From the NCBI RefSeq assembly GCF_036803785.1, contig NZ_DAIRTR010000005.1, positions 1 to 49,293 of the forward strand: a DNA stretch of 49,293 nt, given 5' to 3'. Source of the stretch: Pelomicrobium sp036803785. Its GTDB lineage: Bacteria > Pseudomonadota > Gammaproteobacteria > Burkholderiales > UBA6910. Below the pieces are notes generated by a model. It was given only the letters and a program-made list of their open reading frames with translations, searched no databases and had not been told where the DNA came from. This document shows, piece after piece, positions 29,484-38,375 of this stretch (within the stretch, counting starts at the first letter, position 1; each line of letters opens with the position of its first letter). The position numbers were made by a program, and so were the translations under genes.

Positions 29484-31904
29484 GTGACTGAGATAGCGGC
29501 CAAAGAACGCCCGAGCTCCAGTTACGACTCGAGTAGCATCAAGGTGCTGAAGGGTCTCGAGGCGGTGCGCAAGCGCCCCGGCATGTACATCGGCGACACC
29601 TCCGATGGCACCGGACTGCACCACATGGTGTTCGAGGTGGTGGACAACTCCATCGACGAGGCGCTCGCCGGCTACTGCGACGACATCAAGGTCGTGATCC
29701 ATCCGGACAATTCCGTGTCTGTGATCGACAACGGCCGCGGAATCCCTACCGGGATCAAGGAGGACGACGAGCTCAAGCGATCGGCGGCGGAGATCGTGAT
29801 GACCGAGCTCCACGCGGGGGGCAAGTTCGACAGCAATTCTTACAAGGTATCGGGTGGGTTGCACGGAGTGGGAGTGTCCTGCGTCAACGCCCTCTCCAAG
29901 TGGCTGCGGCTCACCATTCGGCGCGACGGTCTGGTGCATGCCATGGAGTTCGACCACGGTGTACCGGTGGCGCCACTCAAGGTGATCGGCAAGACCGAGA
30001 AGACCGGCACAGAGGTGCATTTCCTTGCCGACGAGGCGATCTTCGGCAAGGTGGAGTTCCATTACGAGATCTTGGCCAAGCGACTACGGGAACTGTCCTT
30101 CCTCAACAATGGGGTCAAGATCCAGCTCATCGATCAGCGCACTGGCAAGAGCGAGGATTTCGCCCACAGCGGTGGGGTCAAGGGCTTCGTCGAGTACATG
30201 AACCGGACCAAAACCGTGCTCCATCCCCACATCTTCCATGCCGTAGGGGAAAAGGATGGAATCACGGTGGAGGTGGCGATGCAGTGGAACGACTCCTATC
30301 AGGAGTCGGTCCAGTGCTTCACCAACAACATCCCCCAGCGCGACGGAGGCACCCATTTGACCGGGCTGCGGGCCGCGCTCACGCGCACCTTGAACAGCTA
30401 CATCGAGAAGGAGGAGCTCGCGAAGAAGGCCAGAGTGGAGACCACTGGCGACGACATGCGCGAAGGGCTGACTTGCGTGCTCTCGGTCAAGGTCCCCGAG
30501 CCCAAGTTTTCCTCCCAGACCAAGGACAAACTGGTCTCCTCCGAGGTCCAGCCGGTGGTACAGGAGATCGTCTCGGTCAAGCTCCATGACTTCTTGTTGG
30601 AACATCCTCAGGATGCCAGGATCATCTGCAACAAGATTATCGAAGCGGCGCGAGCCCGCGAGGCGGCGCGCAAAGCGCGGGAGCTCACCCGCCGCAAGGG
30701 GGTGCTAGATGGATTCGGCCTGCCGGGGAAGCTCGCCGATTGCCAAGAACGGGACCCGTCCCGCTCGGAGCTGTACCTCGTGGAAGGAGACTCCGCTGGC
30801 GGCTCGGCCAAGCAGGCGCGGGACCGGCGCTTCCAGGCGGTGCTGCCCTTGAAGGGCAAGATCCTCAACGTGGAGAAGGCGCGCTTCGACAAGCTCATCT
30901 CCTCCCAGGAGATCGCCACCCTGATCACGGCCCTGGGCACCGGCATCGGCAAGGACGAGTACAACCCGGATAGGCTCCGCTACCACCGGATCATCATCAT
31001 GACGGACGCCGACGTGGATGGCTCCCACATCCGCACGCTGCTGCTCACCTTCTTCTATCGCCAGATGCCGGAGTTGATCGAGCGCGGCCACATCTACATC
31101 GCTCAGCCGCCCCTCTACAAGATCAAGCTCGGGCGCCAGGAGACCTACCTGCGCGACGACCAGGAGCTCAAGCAGTTCCTGCTCAAGCAGGCCCTGGCCG
31201 ATGCGGCCTTATATCCCTCGGCAGAGGCAGAGGCCCTGCCGTCGGCTGCTTTCCAGGCGCTTGCGGAACAGTATCTCCTCGCCGAGGCGGTGATCGACCG
31301 CTTGAGCCGAGGAGTGGACCGGGATGTCCTGCACGCCCTGCTCAAGGGCGTGACGCTGGACCTCTCCGATCGAGCGGCGGCGGAAGAAAGCGCCCGGGTC
31401 CTGGCGGCGGCAGTGGACGACCCGGCGCTTGCTGTCGAAGTGGGGGTGAACGAGGCCACCGAAGCCTTGCGCCTGGTGATCGTGCGCCGGGAGCATGGCA
31501 CCGTGCGCGTGAGCTCCGTCGACCAGGAGTTCCTGCAAAGCTCCGATTGCGCCCAGATCCGGGCGACGGCCCAGGCCCTCTCGGGTCTGCTGCACAAAGG
31601 AGCCTATGTGGCCCGGGGCGAACAGAAGCGGGCGGTCGCCGATTTCCGCGAGGCGATCGACTGGCTCCTCGCCCAAGTGCGGACCCACGCCTCCATCCAG
31701 CGCTACAAGGGCTTGGGGGAGATGAACCCGGAGCAGCTGTGGGAGACCACCATGGATCCGGCCAAGCGCCGGCTGCTCAAGGCCCAGATCGAGGACAGCA
31801 TCACCGCGGACGAGATCTTCACCACCTTGATGGGGGATCAGGTGGAGCCGCGGCGGGCTTTCATCGAGGAAAACGCCCTCGGCGTGCGCAACCTAGACGT
31901 CTAG
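29484..31904 (+). CDS. gyrB: DNA gyrase subunit B
   Basis: This 806-residue subunit has the GHKL ATPase domain (VDNSIDEALAGY, DNGRGIPTGI), the transducer and the TOPRIM domain with EGDSAGGSAKQ and the catalytic acidic residues in MTDADVDGSHIRTL. It also carries the long insertion (about 170 residues after the TOPRIM) typical of Gram-negative GyrB and the C-terminal QRYKGLGEMNPEQLW. The start is a GTG at 29484, with GAGG upstream; a longer frame through the end of dnaN is not credible. Together with GyrA it introduces negative supercoils. Confidence 0.97.
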   Translation: MTEIAAKERPSSSYDSSSIKVLKGLEAVRKRPGMYIGDTSDGTGLHHMVFEVVDNSIDEALAGYCDDIKVVIHPDNSVSVIDNGRGIPTGIKEDDELKRSAAEIVMTELHAGGKFDSNSYKVSGGLHGVGVSCVNALSKWLRLTIRRDGLVHAMEFDHGVPVAPLKVIGKTEKTGTEVHFLADEAIFGKVEFHYEILAKRLRELSFLNNGVKIQLIDQRTGKSEDFAHSGGVKGFVEYMNRTKTVLHPHIFHAVGEKDGITVEVAMQWNDSYQESVQCFTNNIPQRDGGTHLTGLRAALTRTLNSYIEKEELAKKARVETTGDDMREGLTCVLSVKVPEPKFSSQTKDKLVSSEVQPVVQEIVSVKLHDFLLEHPQDARIICNKIIEAARAREAARKARELTRRKGVLDGFGLPGKLADCQERDPSRSELYLVEGDSAGGSAKQARDRRFQAVLPLKGKILNVEKARFDKLISSQEIATLITALGTGIGKDEYNPDRLRYHRIIIMTDADVDGSHIRTLLLTFFYRQMPELIERGHIYIAQPPLYKIKLGRQETYLRDDQELKQFLLKQALADAALYPSAEAEALPSAAFQALAEQYLLAEAVIDRLSRGVDRDVLHALLKGVTLDLSDRAAAEESARVLAAAVDDPALAVEVGVNEATEALRLVIVRREHGTVRVSSVDQEFLQSSDCAQIRATAQALSGLLHKGAYVARGEQKRAVADFREAIDWLLAQVRTHASIQRYKGLGEMNPEQLWETTMDPAKRRLLKAQIEDSITADEIFTTLMGDQVEPRRAFIEENALGVRNLDV

Positions 31905-31911
31905 CGAGCGG

Positions 31912-34452
31912 TTATTTGGCCGCTGCCCGACGGCGGGTTTCGGGCTTGGGCGCCGTTTTGGCTTCCCCTGCGTCTTTCTGCTTTGCGCTCTTCGGTTCCC
32001 GGGGGGCAAATTCGAACCCTACGCTACCATCGCTCGACAGGGTGAGGAAGGCAGAAAACGGCCGGCCGTTCTTGCGCGAGATGAAGCGGTGCAGCAGGTC
32101 GGTTTTGCGCCGGGCGAGCAGCTTCTGCATCTGTTCCCGCTCGATGGGACGCTGCAGGATCACCTTGCCGGTGCGGAAGTCACAGCTTCGGTTGGCGCCC
32201 AGCGAGCGCTCACACAGGTACGCGGCGGCCGCCTCGTAGACATTGGCACCGCACTTGGGGCAGGGGCCCACCGGCTCCTGGCCGGAGAAGTCTGCTTCTT
32301 CTTCCTCGCCTTCCCCGCCCGCCTGTCCGAAGTCGAACTCGGTGCGCAGGTCGTCAGTGAGCCGCAGGACCGCCGAAAACGGCCGACCCATGCGGCTGCG
32401 AAAGCCCGTGAGGGGCCCTACGCTACGCTGGGTGATGAGCTGCTCCACTTCTTCCGGTTCCAGCTCCCGGCCGGAGATCACTTTCCAGATGGCAAAGTCG
32501 CAGCCCTGGCACTGGAACTTGCGGTAGTTCTCTTGCACCACGCCGCCGCACTTGGGACAGGGCGTCTTGAGGGTGCGGAAAGCCTCGTCCGGGATCTCCC
32601 CTTCTTTGATGCGCTTCACCATGTCGCGGGTGAGCTCCACGATATGATCCATGAACACGCTGCGGGGCAGCTTCCCTTGCTCCATTTGCTTGAGCTTGTA
32701 CTCCCACTGGCCCGTGAGCTCCGGGGAGGTGAGCTCGTTGACCCCGAAGTGGTCCAGGGCGAAGAGCAGGGAGAAGGCCTTGGCGGTGGGCGCAAGCTCC
32801 CGGCCATTGCGATGTACATACTCTTCCTGGATCAGGCCCTCGATGATCTGGGAGCGGGTGGCCGGGGTCCCCAGACCGCGGGCCGCCATGGCCGCCCGCA
32901 GCTCCTCGTCCTCGATGAGCTTGCCCGCCCCCTCCATGGCGGAAAGAAGCGTGGCCTCCGTGTAGCGGGGAGGGGGCTTGGTCTGGTGGTGCCGTACTTC
33001 CACTGCCAGGGTGCGCACCTTCTCCCCCGCCTGGACGGGGGGCAGGCGCTGGGCGTCCTCCTCGGCCGCTTTGCCGTAGACCGCAAGCCAGCCCGGGTGC
33101 ACCAGCACACGTCCTTCGGTCTTGAACGCTTCTCCTGCCACCCGGGTGATGCGAGTGGTCACCAGGTACTCGGCCGCCGGGTAGAACACCGCCAAGAAGC
33201 GGCGCACCACCAGATCGTAGAGCTTCGTTTCTGCCTCGTTCAGGTGCTTGGGCAGCTGCAGGGTGGGGATAATGGCGAAGTGGTCCGAAACCTTCTCGTC
33301 GTTGAAGACCCGCTTGTTCGGCCGCACCCAGCCCTGCTTGAGGATCTGGTCGGCAAAGGAGCTATAGGGGGAGACTTGCCCTTTCTTGCCGCCGCGCAGG
33401 GTCTCCAGGGTTTTCTTGACTGTAGCGAGATAATCCTCGGGCAATGCCCGGGAGTCGGTGCGCGGGTAGGTGAGCACCTTGTGTTTTTCGTATAAGGCTT
33501 GGGCGAGCGACAGGGTCATGCGGGCGGAGAAACCGAACCGGCTGTTGGCCTCCCGCTGCAGGCTGGTGAGATCGAACAGCAAGGGTGCTACTTGGGTGGA
33601 CGGTTTCGCCTCCTCGCGGACCGTGCCCGGTTTGCCCTGGCACTTGGCGCGGATTGCCTCTGCCCGCGCCTGGTCCCACAGCCGCTCGGGCTTCGCCTCA
33701 GGGTCGCCTTCGGTGCCTGCCTTGGCTGCTTTGTCGTCGAACCAGCGGCCGGGGTATTCGCCGCCCGCGCAGGCGAAGGTGGCGTGCACCTCCCAGTAGT
33801 CCCGGGGCACGAAGTTGCGAATCTGCTCCTCTCGCTCCACCAGGATGCGCAGGGTGGGCGTCTGGACCCGCCCGACGGTGGTCTTGTAGAAGCCGCCGTC
33901 TTTGGAGTTGAACGCGGTCATGGCCCGGGTGCCGTTGATGCCCACCAGCCAGTCCGCTTCCGATCGGCACACGGCGGCGTCGGCCAGAGGCCGCAACTCC
34001 TCATCCTTTTTGAGCTGGGCGAAGCCTTCCCGGATGGCCTCGGGGGTCATGGATTGTAGCCACAGCCGTTCGATGGGCTTGCGGGTCTTGGCGTAGCGCA
34101 CGATGTAGCGGAAGATGAGCTCTCCCTCGCGCCCGGCATCACAGGCGTTGATAAGGCCCGTCACGTCCTTGCGCTTGATCAGGCGCAGGAGCAGCTTGAG
34201 CCTTTCCTCGGATTTCTCGATGGGTTTGAGCTCGAAATGGGGCGGGATCACGGGCAGGTGGGCGAAAGACCACTTGCCCCGTTTGACCTCATGCTCCTCG
34301 GGAACGGCCAGCTCCAGCAGATGGCCCACGGCCGAGGAGAGCACGTACTGATCGCTCTCGTAGTAATCGCCGTGCTTGGTGAAGCCCCCCAGCGCCCGGG
34401 CGATGTCCGCGGCGACGGAGGGCTTTTCGGCGATGATCAGTTTCTTCCCCAT
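31912..34452 (-). CDS. topB: DNA topoisomerase III
   Basis: This 846-residue type IA topoisomerase starts with the TOPRIM domain (KKLIIAEKPSVAADIARALG; DAGREGELIF). Its catalytic Tyr lies in TYPRTDSRALPEDY. The core resembles TopB, which decatenates replication intermediates. The C-terminal 220 residues are longer than in E. coli TopB. They hold one four-cysteine zinc ribbon (CPKCGGVVQ with QCQGCDF), a GRPFSAVLRL repeat, and a second CPKCGANVY/GRPFSAFLTL module. Topoisomerase I is the alternative, but the TopB-type N-terminus argues against it. It is convergent with gyrB, 7 bp away. Confidence 0.9.
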   Translation of the reverse strand: MGKKLIIAEKPSVAADIARALGGFTKHGDYYESDQYVLSSAVGHLLELAVPEEHEVKRGKWSFAHLPVIPPHFELKPIEKSEERLKLLLRLIKRKDVTGLINACDAGREGELIFRYIVRYAKTRKPIERLWLQSMTPEAIREGFAQLKKDEELRPLADAAVCRSEADWLVGINGTRAMTAFNSKDGGFYKTTVGRVQTPTLRILVEREEQIRNFVPRDYWEVHATFACAGGEYPGRWFDDKAAKAGTEGDPEAKPERLWDQARAEAIRAKCQGKPGTVREEAKPSTQVAPLLFDLTSLQREANSRFGFSARMTLSLAQALYEKHKVLTYPRTDSRALPEDYLATVKKTLETLRGGKKGQVSPYSSFADQILKQGWVRPNKRVFNDEKVSDHFAIIPTLQLPKHLNEAETKLYDLVVRRFLAVFYPAAEYLVTTRITRVAGEAFKTEGRVLVHPGWLAVYGKAAEEDAQRLPPVQAGEKVRTLAVEVRHHQTKPPPRYTEATLLSAMEGAGKLIEDEELRAAMAARGLGTPATRSQIIEGLIQEEYVHRNGRELAPTAKAFSLLFALDHFGVNELTSPELTGQWEYKLKQMEQGKLPRSVFMDHIVELTRDMVKRIKEGEIPDEAFRTLKTPCPKCGGVVQENYRKFQCQGCDFAIWKVISGRELEPEEVEQLITQRSVGPLTGFRSRMGRPFSAVLRLTDDLRTEFDFGQAGGEGEEEEADFSGQEPVGPCPKCGANVYEAAAAYLCERSLGANRSCDFRTGKVILQRPIEREQMQKLLARRKTDLLHRFISRKNGRPFSAFLTLSSDGSVGFEFAPREPKSAKQKDAGEAKTAPKPETRRRAAAK

Positions 34453-34592
34453 GAATGGATGGACTGCATTGACGCGTTCACGCCGCCAAACGAAAGCGGT
34501 TGATGATAGGAGCTATTCCTGGGCGGTACAAGGGAGGCTGGGGGCCCCCACGCGCCCGTTGCGAGCGCTTACTCACTCACAATATACTGATT

Positions 34593-35693
34593 TTACTTAT
34601 TTCTCTGGTAGCGGCCGCCGGGGAGGCTGGTGACCCGACCTTCCAGCTCCAAGGTCACCAATTCCGCCAGGAGTTCCTGGGGTAGCCGGCCGCTGCGCTG
34701 GGCCAAGGTGTCCAAATCCACCGGATCGAAGCCCAGGTGGGCAAGCAAGGAAGAGGCCTCTGCCTGGTCGAATGCCTGCGCCTCGGAGGGCAGGTCGGGG
34801 GACGACCCGAGGGTCGCCACTGCGAGCCCCAGCTCTTCCAGGATGTCCTGGGCGGTCTCCACCAGCTTCGCCCCCTCTTTGATGAGGGCGTGGCAGCCCT
34901 TCGACAAGGGGGAGTGGATGGAGCCGGGGATGGCAAAGACCTCCCGGCCTTGTTCTGCAGCCAGACGGGCGGTGATGAGGGAACCGCTGTGGAGGGCCGC
35001 CTCCACCACCAGGCAACCCCGCGTCAGGCCGCTCAGGAGCCGGTTGCGGCGGGGAAAGTTCTCCGCCCGGGGGGGCGTTCCCAGGGGAAACTCGGACACG
35101 AGGGCCCCCTGCTCCGCCAAGGCCAGGGCCAGGTCCCGGTGGCGGGCCGGGTAGACCCGGTCGAGCCCGGTCCCGGTGACCGCCACGCTGCGGGAGGCCC
35201 CGGCGAGGCCGCCCCGATGGGCTGCAGCGTCGATTCCCAAGGCGAGGCCGCTCACGATGGTCAGCCCGGCATCGCTCAGGGCCTTGGCGAAGGCCTCCGC
35301 GTTGACCAGACCTTGGGGCGTGGGATTGCGGCTGCCCACGATGGCCAGCGTCGGCCGCGCCAGCAGCTCGGCGCTGCCCTTGACATACAGAAGCAAAGGG
35401 GCGTCCGGGAGATGGAGCAGCTGGCTCGGGTAGCGGGTGTCGTCCAGGGCCAGTAGGTGATGGTCGGGGGCTTGGGCCCAGGCCAGGGTCGCCTCCAACT
35501 GGGCTGGGTCTGGGCCCGCTTGGAGGCAGGCGGCGGCTGCTTCCCCGGCGATTCGGGCGAGCAGGCCCCGCGGAGCGGCCAGCACCTCCTGCGGTCCGCC
35601 GCAGGCGGCGAGCAGGCGGCGCAGGGCTTTACCGCCCACGCCGGGCACGAGGCTTAGCCGAACCCAGGCTTCGGTGCGCGGCTCTGGCACCAT
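34593..35693 (-). CDS. dprA: DNA processing protein DprA
   Basis: This 366-residue protein protects incoming single-stranded DNA and loads RecA during natural transformation. The N-terminal SAM-like domain (RLSLVPGVGGKALRRLL), the Rossmann-fold core (VGSRNPTPQGLVNAEAFAKAL, SGLALGIDAAAHRGGL, SEFPLGTPPRAENFPRRNRL) and the C-terminal winged helix (ADPVDLDTLAQRSG-like, about residues 305-355) are all seen. It follows the LysM gene by 33 bp on the same strand. The ribosome binding site is weak, so the start is moderately certain. Confidence 0.95.
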   Translation of the reverse strand: MVPEPRTEAWVRLSLVPGVGGKALRRLLAACGGPQEVLAAPRGLLARIAGEAAAACLQAGPDPAQLEATLAWAQAPDHHLLALDDTRYPSQLLHLPDAPLLLYVKGSAELLARPTLAIVGSRNPTPQGLVNAEAFAKALSDAGLTIVSGLALGIDAAAHRGGLAGASRSVAVTGTGLDRVYPARHRDLALALAEQGALVSEFPLGTPPRAENFPRRNRLLSGLTRGCLVVEAALHSGSLITARLAAEQGREVFAIPGSIHSPLSKGCHALIKEGAKLVETAQDILEELGLAVATLGSSPDLPSEAQAFDQAEASSLLAHLGFDPVDLDTLAQRSGRLPQELLAELVTLELEGRVTSLPGGRYQRNK

Positions 35694-35726
35694 GGGCGAA
35701 ACCGCCTGGCCGCAGCCTCTGCGGGC

Positions 35727-36761
35727 TCAGGGGTTTTCGATCGTGTCCAAGGGCGCCACTTGGCGGTTCGCCTGCATCACCATGGCGTAGGAGACCCGAT
35801 CGAAGGTGCGGAACACCATGATCAGCCCGATGTTCTGGTCGGGCGCGGCCTCCGCCGAGCGTCCCCGCTCCACCGTCGCCCGGCCTTGGCCCGCCCGCAC
35901 TCGCAGGACATCGCCGGGCTCCAGTCCATCCCGCTTGCCCTTGTTGATGGCGACCACCGCGGTGGGGCCTGCCTCGGTGCTGCCACCGTAGGTAGAAATC
36001 ACAAAACCGGTGATCCGGCGCTGGGGTGCCTTGGGGACGAAGTTCACGTAGGGCATTTCAACGGCCTTCACTAGCCGAGCCCCCAGAAGGATCTCCTGAT
36101 TGGAATCCACCACCTCCACGACCGTGGCGAGGGGCTCATGGCGCACGATGCGTCCCGTGCCGAGATGCACCGCCTCGTGGCCCAGGGTTTCCCCGGTACC
36201 CGGGTCTTTGAGGGCATCTCCCAGCTCGTAGATGTCCCAGAGCAGACCCTGGTCTTGCGGCAAGCCGGCAACGCTCAGCAGATCGCCTGCGGAGGCGATG
36301 ACCCGCCCCTCCTGCATGGCCACGATGCGGGGGGCTCCGTGCAGTGCCTGGAGATCCACCACCAGGGGTTTGGCCAGAAATGGTCGGATGGCGCTCGCCG
36401 GGATGGTGGGGATGGCCTCCCGGGTGCTGGACTCCACCCGGACCTGGGGCGAGAGCTTCACCGTCTCCATTTCCTTAGAGAGTCGGGGTGCCGAGCCGCG
36501 GCGGTCCAGCACCAGCACGTCGCCCGGATAGATCAAGTGGGGATTTTTGATCTGTTCCTTGTTCATGCCCCATAGCTCGGGCCAGCGCCAAGGGCTCTGC
36601 AAATAACGGCCGGAGATGGCCCAAAGGGTGTCGCCTTTCTGAACCACGTAGCGATCCGGGGCGTCGGGGGCGAGTTGCAGCGGCTGGGCCTGGAGGCCGC
36701 CGACGGGCGGCCAAAGGAGGAAACAAGGAAACAAAAACAGGGATATAATGCTCTTACGCAT
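35727..36761 (-). CDS. LysM domain protein, exported
   Basis: This 344-residue protein has an N-terminal signal peptide (MRKSIISLFLFPCFLLW; cleavage probably after GLQAQ). A LysM peptidoglycan-binding domain follows at about residues 38-88 (VVQKGDTLWAISGRYLQ, MNKEQIKNPHLIYPGDVLVL). The remaining 250 residues are a beta-rich domain of unknown role. The gene pair LysM-dprA is common in betaproteobacteria. I placed the start at 36761; the longer frame to 36845 would hide the signal peptide. It is divergent from def. Confidence 0.88.
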   Translation of the reverse strand: MRKSIISLFLFPCFLLWPPVGGLQAQPLQLAPDAPDRYVVQKGDTLWAISGRYLQSPWRWPELWGMNKEQIKNPHLIYPGDVLVLDRRGSAPRLSKEMETVKLSPQVRVESSTREAIPTIPASAIRPFLAKPLVVDLQALHGAPRIVAMQEGRVIASAGDLLSVAGLPQDQGLLWDIYELGDALKDPGTGETLGHEAVHLGTGRIVRHEPLATVVEVVDSNQEILLGARLVKAVEMPYVNFVPKAPQRRITGFVISTYGGSTEAGPTAVVAINKGKRDGLEPGDVLRVRAGQGRATVERGRSAEAAPDQNIGLIMVFRTFDRVSYAMVMQANRQVAPLDTIENP

Positions 36762-36838
36762 AGCGGCTTCGCCTTTTTCGATAGTTCGGCGCCTCCCTCG
36801 CCGTCGAGGGAAAGCGGGGGTAGGCACCCAGCTTTCAG

Positions 36839-36869
36839 TTGACACTTTAGATTAAATTCTCCATATAGT
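36839..36869 (+). promoter_or_regulatory. putative def-fmt promoter
   Basis: TTGACA (36839-36844) is a perfect -35 and TATAGT (36864-36869) a five-of-six -10, but the spacer is 19 bases, longer than the optimal 17. The def ATG lies 22 bases after the -10 element. Confidence 0.45.
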
Positions 36870-36890
36870 CCATTCAATCAGCGAGATTTT

Positions 36891-37394
36891 ATGGCGATCC
36901 GGCAAATCCTGCAGTACCCCGATCCCCGGCTGCATAAGAAAGCGGCCCCGGTCGCCTTGGTGGACGATTCCATCCGGGCCCTGGTCCAGGACATGGCCGA
37001 GACTATGTACGCCGCGCCAGGCATCGGGCTCGCCGCCACCCAGATTGATGTACATCTGCAGGTGATCACCATCGATGTGTCCGAGACACGGGATCAGCTG
37101 CTGGTGCTCATCAACCCAGAGATTCTGGCGAAGAGTGGCGTCTCGGAGATCGAAGAGGGCTGCCTGTCGGTGCCCGGCATCTTCGAGCGGGTGCAGCGCG
37201 CCGAACGGGTGACGGTGCGGGCGCTGGACACCCAAGGCAGGTCCTTTACCCTGGACGCGGACGGCCTGCTCGCCGTGTGCATCCAGCACGAAATGGACCA
37301 CCTGCAGGGCAAAGTTTTTGTCGAATATCTCTCGCGCCTCAAGCAGAGCCGCATCCTGGCCAAGCTGCGCAAGCAGCAGCGCAAGGTCATGTGA
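36891..37394 (+). CDS. def: peptide deformylase
   Basis: This 167-residue metalloenzyme removes the formyl group from the N-terminal methionine of new proteins. All three motifs are present: GIGLAATQ (motif 1), EEGCLSVPG (motif 2, with the metal-binding Cys) and QHEMDHLQG (motif 3, with the two metal-binding His and the catalytic Glu). It is followed after 33 bp by fmt, which adds the same formyl group to initiator tRNA; the pair is a conserved operon. Confidence 0.97.
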   Translation: MAIRQILQYPDPRLHKKAAPVALVDDSIRALVQDMAETMYAAPGIGLAATQIDVHLQVITIDVSETRDQLLVLINPEILAKSGVSEIEEGCLSVPGIFERVQRAERVTVRALDTQGRSFTLDADGLLAVCIQHEMDHLQGKVFVEYLSRLKQSRILAKLRKQQRKVM

Positions 37395-37427
37395 GCCCGG
37401 CCCCGGCGGCGGGACCGGGAGTTTTCC

Positions 37428-38357
37428 GTGAAGCTCGTTTTCGCCGGCACGCCCGAATTCGCGGCGACCGCGTTGGCGGCGTTGCTGCGTTCCGGCCACC
37501 GGGTGAGCTTGGTGTTGACCCAGCCGGACCGGCCGGCCGGCCGGGGCCTCAAGCCCGCCGCGAGCCCGGTGAAGCGGCTGGCACTCGAGGCGGGGATCGC
37601 CCTACTTCAGCCCCAGAGCCTGCGCGATAGCGCGGTCCAGCGGGCGCTGGTGGAGGCGGCCCCGGACGGGATGGTCGTCGCGGCCTATGGCTTACTCTTG
37701 CCTCGCGCGGTCTTGGACATTCCGCGCCATGGCTGCCTCAATATCCATGCCTCCCTCCTGCCCCGCTGGCGGGGGGCCGCGCCCATCCCCCGGGCCATCC
37801 TCGCCGGGGACCCTCAAACGGGCATCAGCATCATGCAGATGGACGAGGGCCTGGATACCGGTCCGGTGCTGCTCCAGCGGACCCTACCCATCGCTCCGGA
37901 CGATACCGCCGGCAGCCTTACCGAGAAGCTGGCCGCCCTCGGGGCCCAATGCATCGTGGAAGCCCTCGATGCCCTGGAAGCGGGGACGCTGCACCCCATG
38001 CCCCAAGCCGAGGCGGGGGCCTGCTACGCCCCCAAGATCGCCCGGGAGGAAGCGGCCATCGACTGGCGCCGGGACGCCGGGTTCATCGAGCGCCAGGTGC
38101 GAGCGCTCAACCCTCACCCCGGCGCCAGCACCTTTGCGAGAGGCACGGTCCTCAAACTGTGGCGGGCTCAGCCGGCGGCGGCCGAGGAGGGTGCGCCCGG
38201 TCGGGTGCTCCAGGCGAACCCGGAGGGGCTGGTGGTGGGCTGCGGTTCCGGGGCGCTCCGGATCCTGGAGCTACAGCGTTCGGGCGGGCGGCGCCTGCCG
38301 GCGGCGGAGTTCCTGCGCGGTTTCCCGCTGAGGCCCGGGGAGCGGCTGGGCGGCTGA
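37428..38357 (+). CDS. fmt: methionyl-tRNA formyltransferase
   Basis: This 309-residue enzyme formylates methionyl-initiator tRNA with 10-formyltetrahydrofolate. The N-terminal Rossmann domain (KLVFAGTPEFAATAL) contains the formyl-binding signature: LNIHASLLPRWRGAAPI, with the catalytic Asn and His. The C-terminal OB-like domain (from about 205) binds tRNA. The start is GTG at 37428, six bases after GGGAG. rsmB follows 18 bp later. Confidence 0.97.
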   Translation: MKLVFAGTPEFAATALAALLRSGHRVSLVLTQPDRPAGRGLKPAASPVKRLALEAGIALLQPQSLRDSAVQRALVEAAPDGMVVAAYGLLLPRAVLDIPRHGCLNIHASLLPRWRGAAPIPRAILAGDPQTGISIMQMDEGLDTGPVLLQRTLPIAPDDTAGSLTEKLAALGAQCIVEALDALEAGTLHPMPQAEAGACYAPKIAREEAAIDWRRDAGFIERQVRALNPHPGASTFARGTVLKLWRAQPAAAEEGAPGRVLQANPEGLVVGCGSGALRILELQRSGGRRLPAAEFLRGFPLRPGERLGG

Positions 38358-38375
38358 AGCGGGAGTCCCGGGACG

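Noticed and set aside
32089..33495. 468-codon open frame opposite topB
   Set aside because: topB is complete and conserved; this frame is an antisense shadow.
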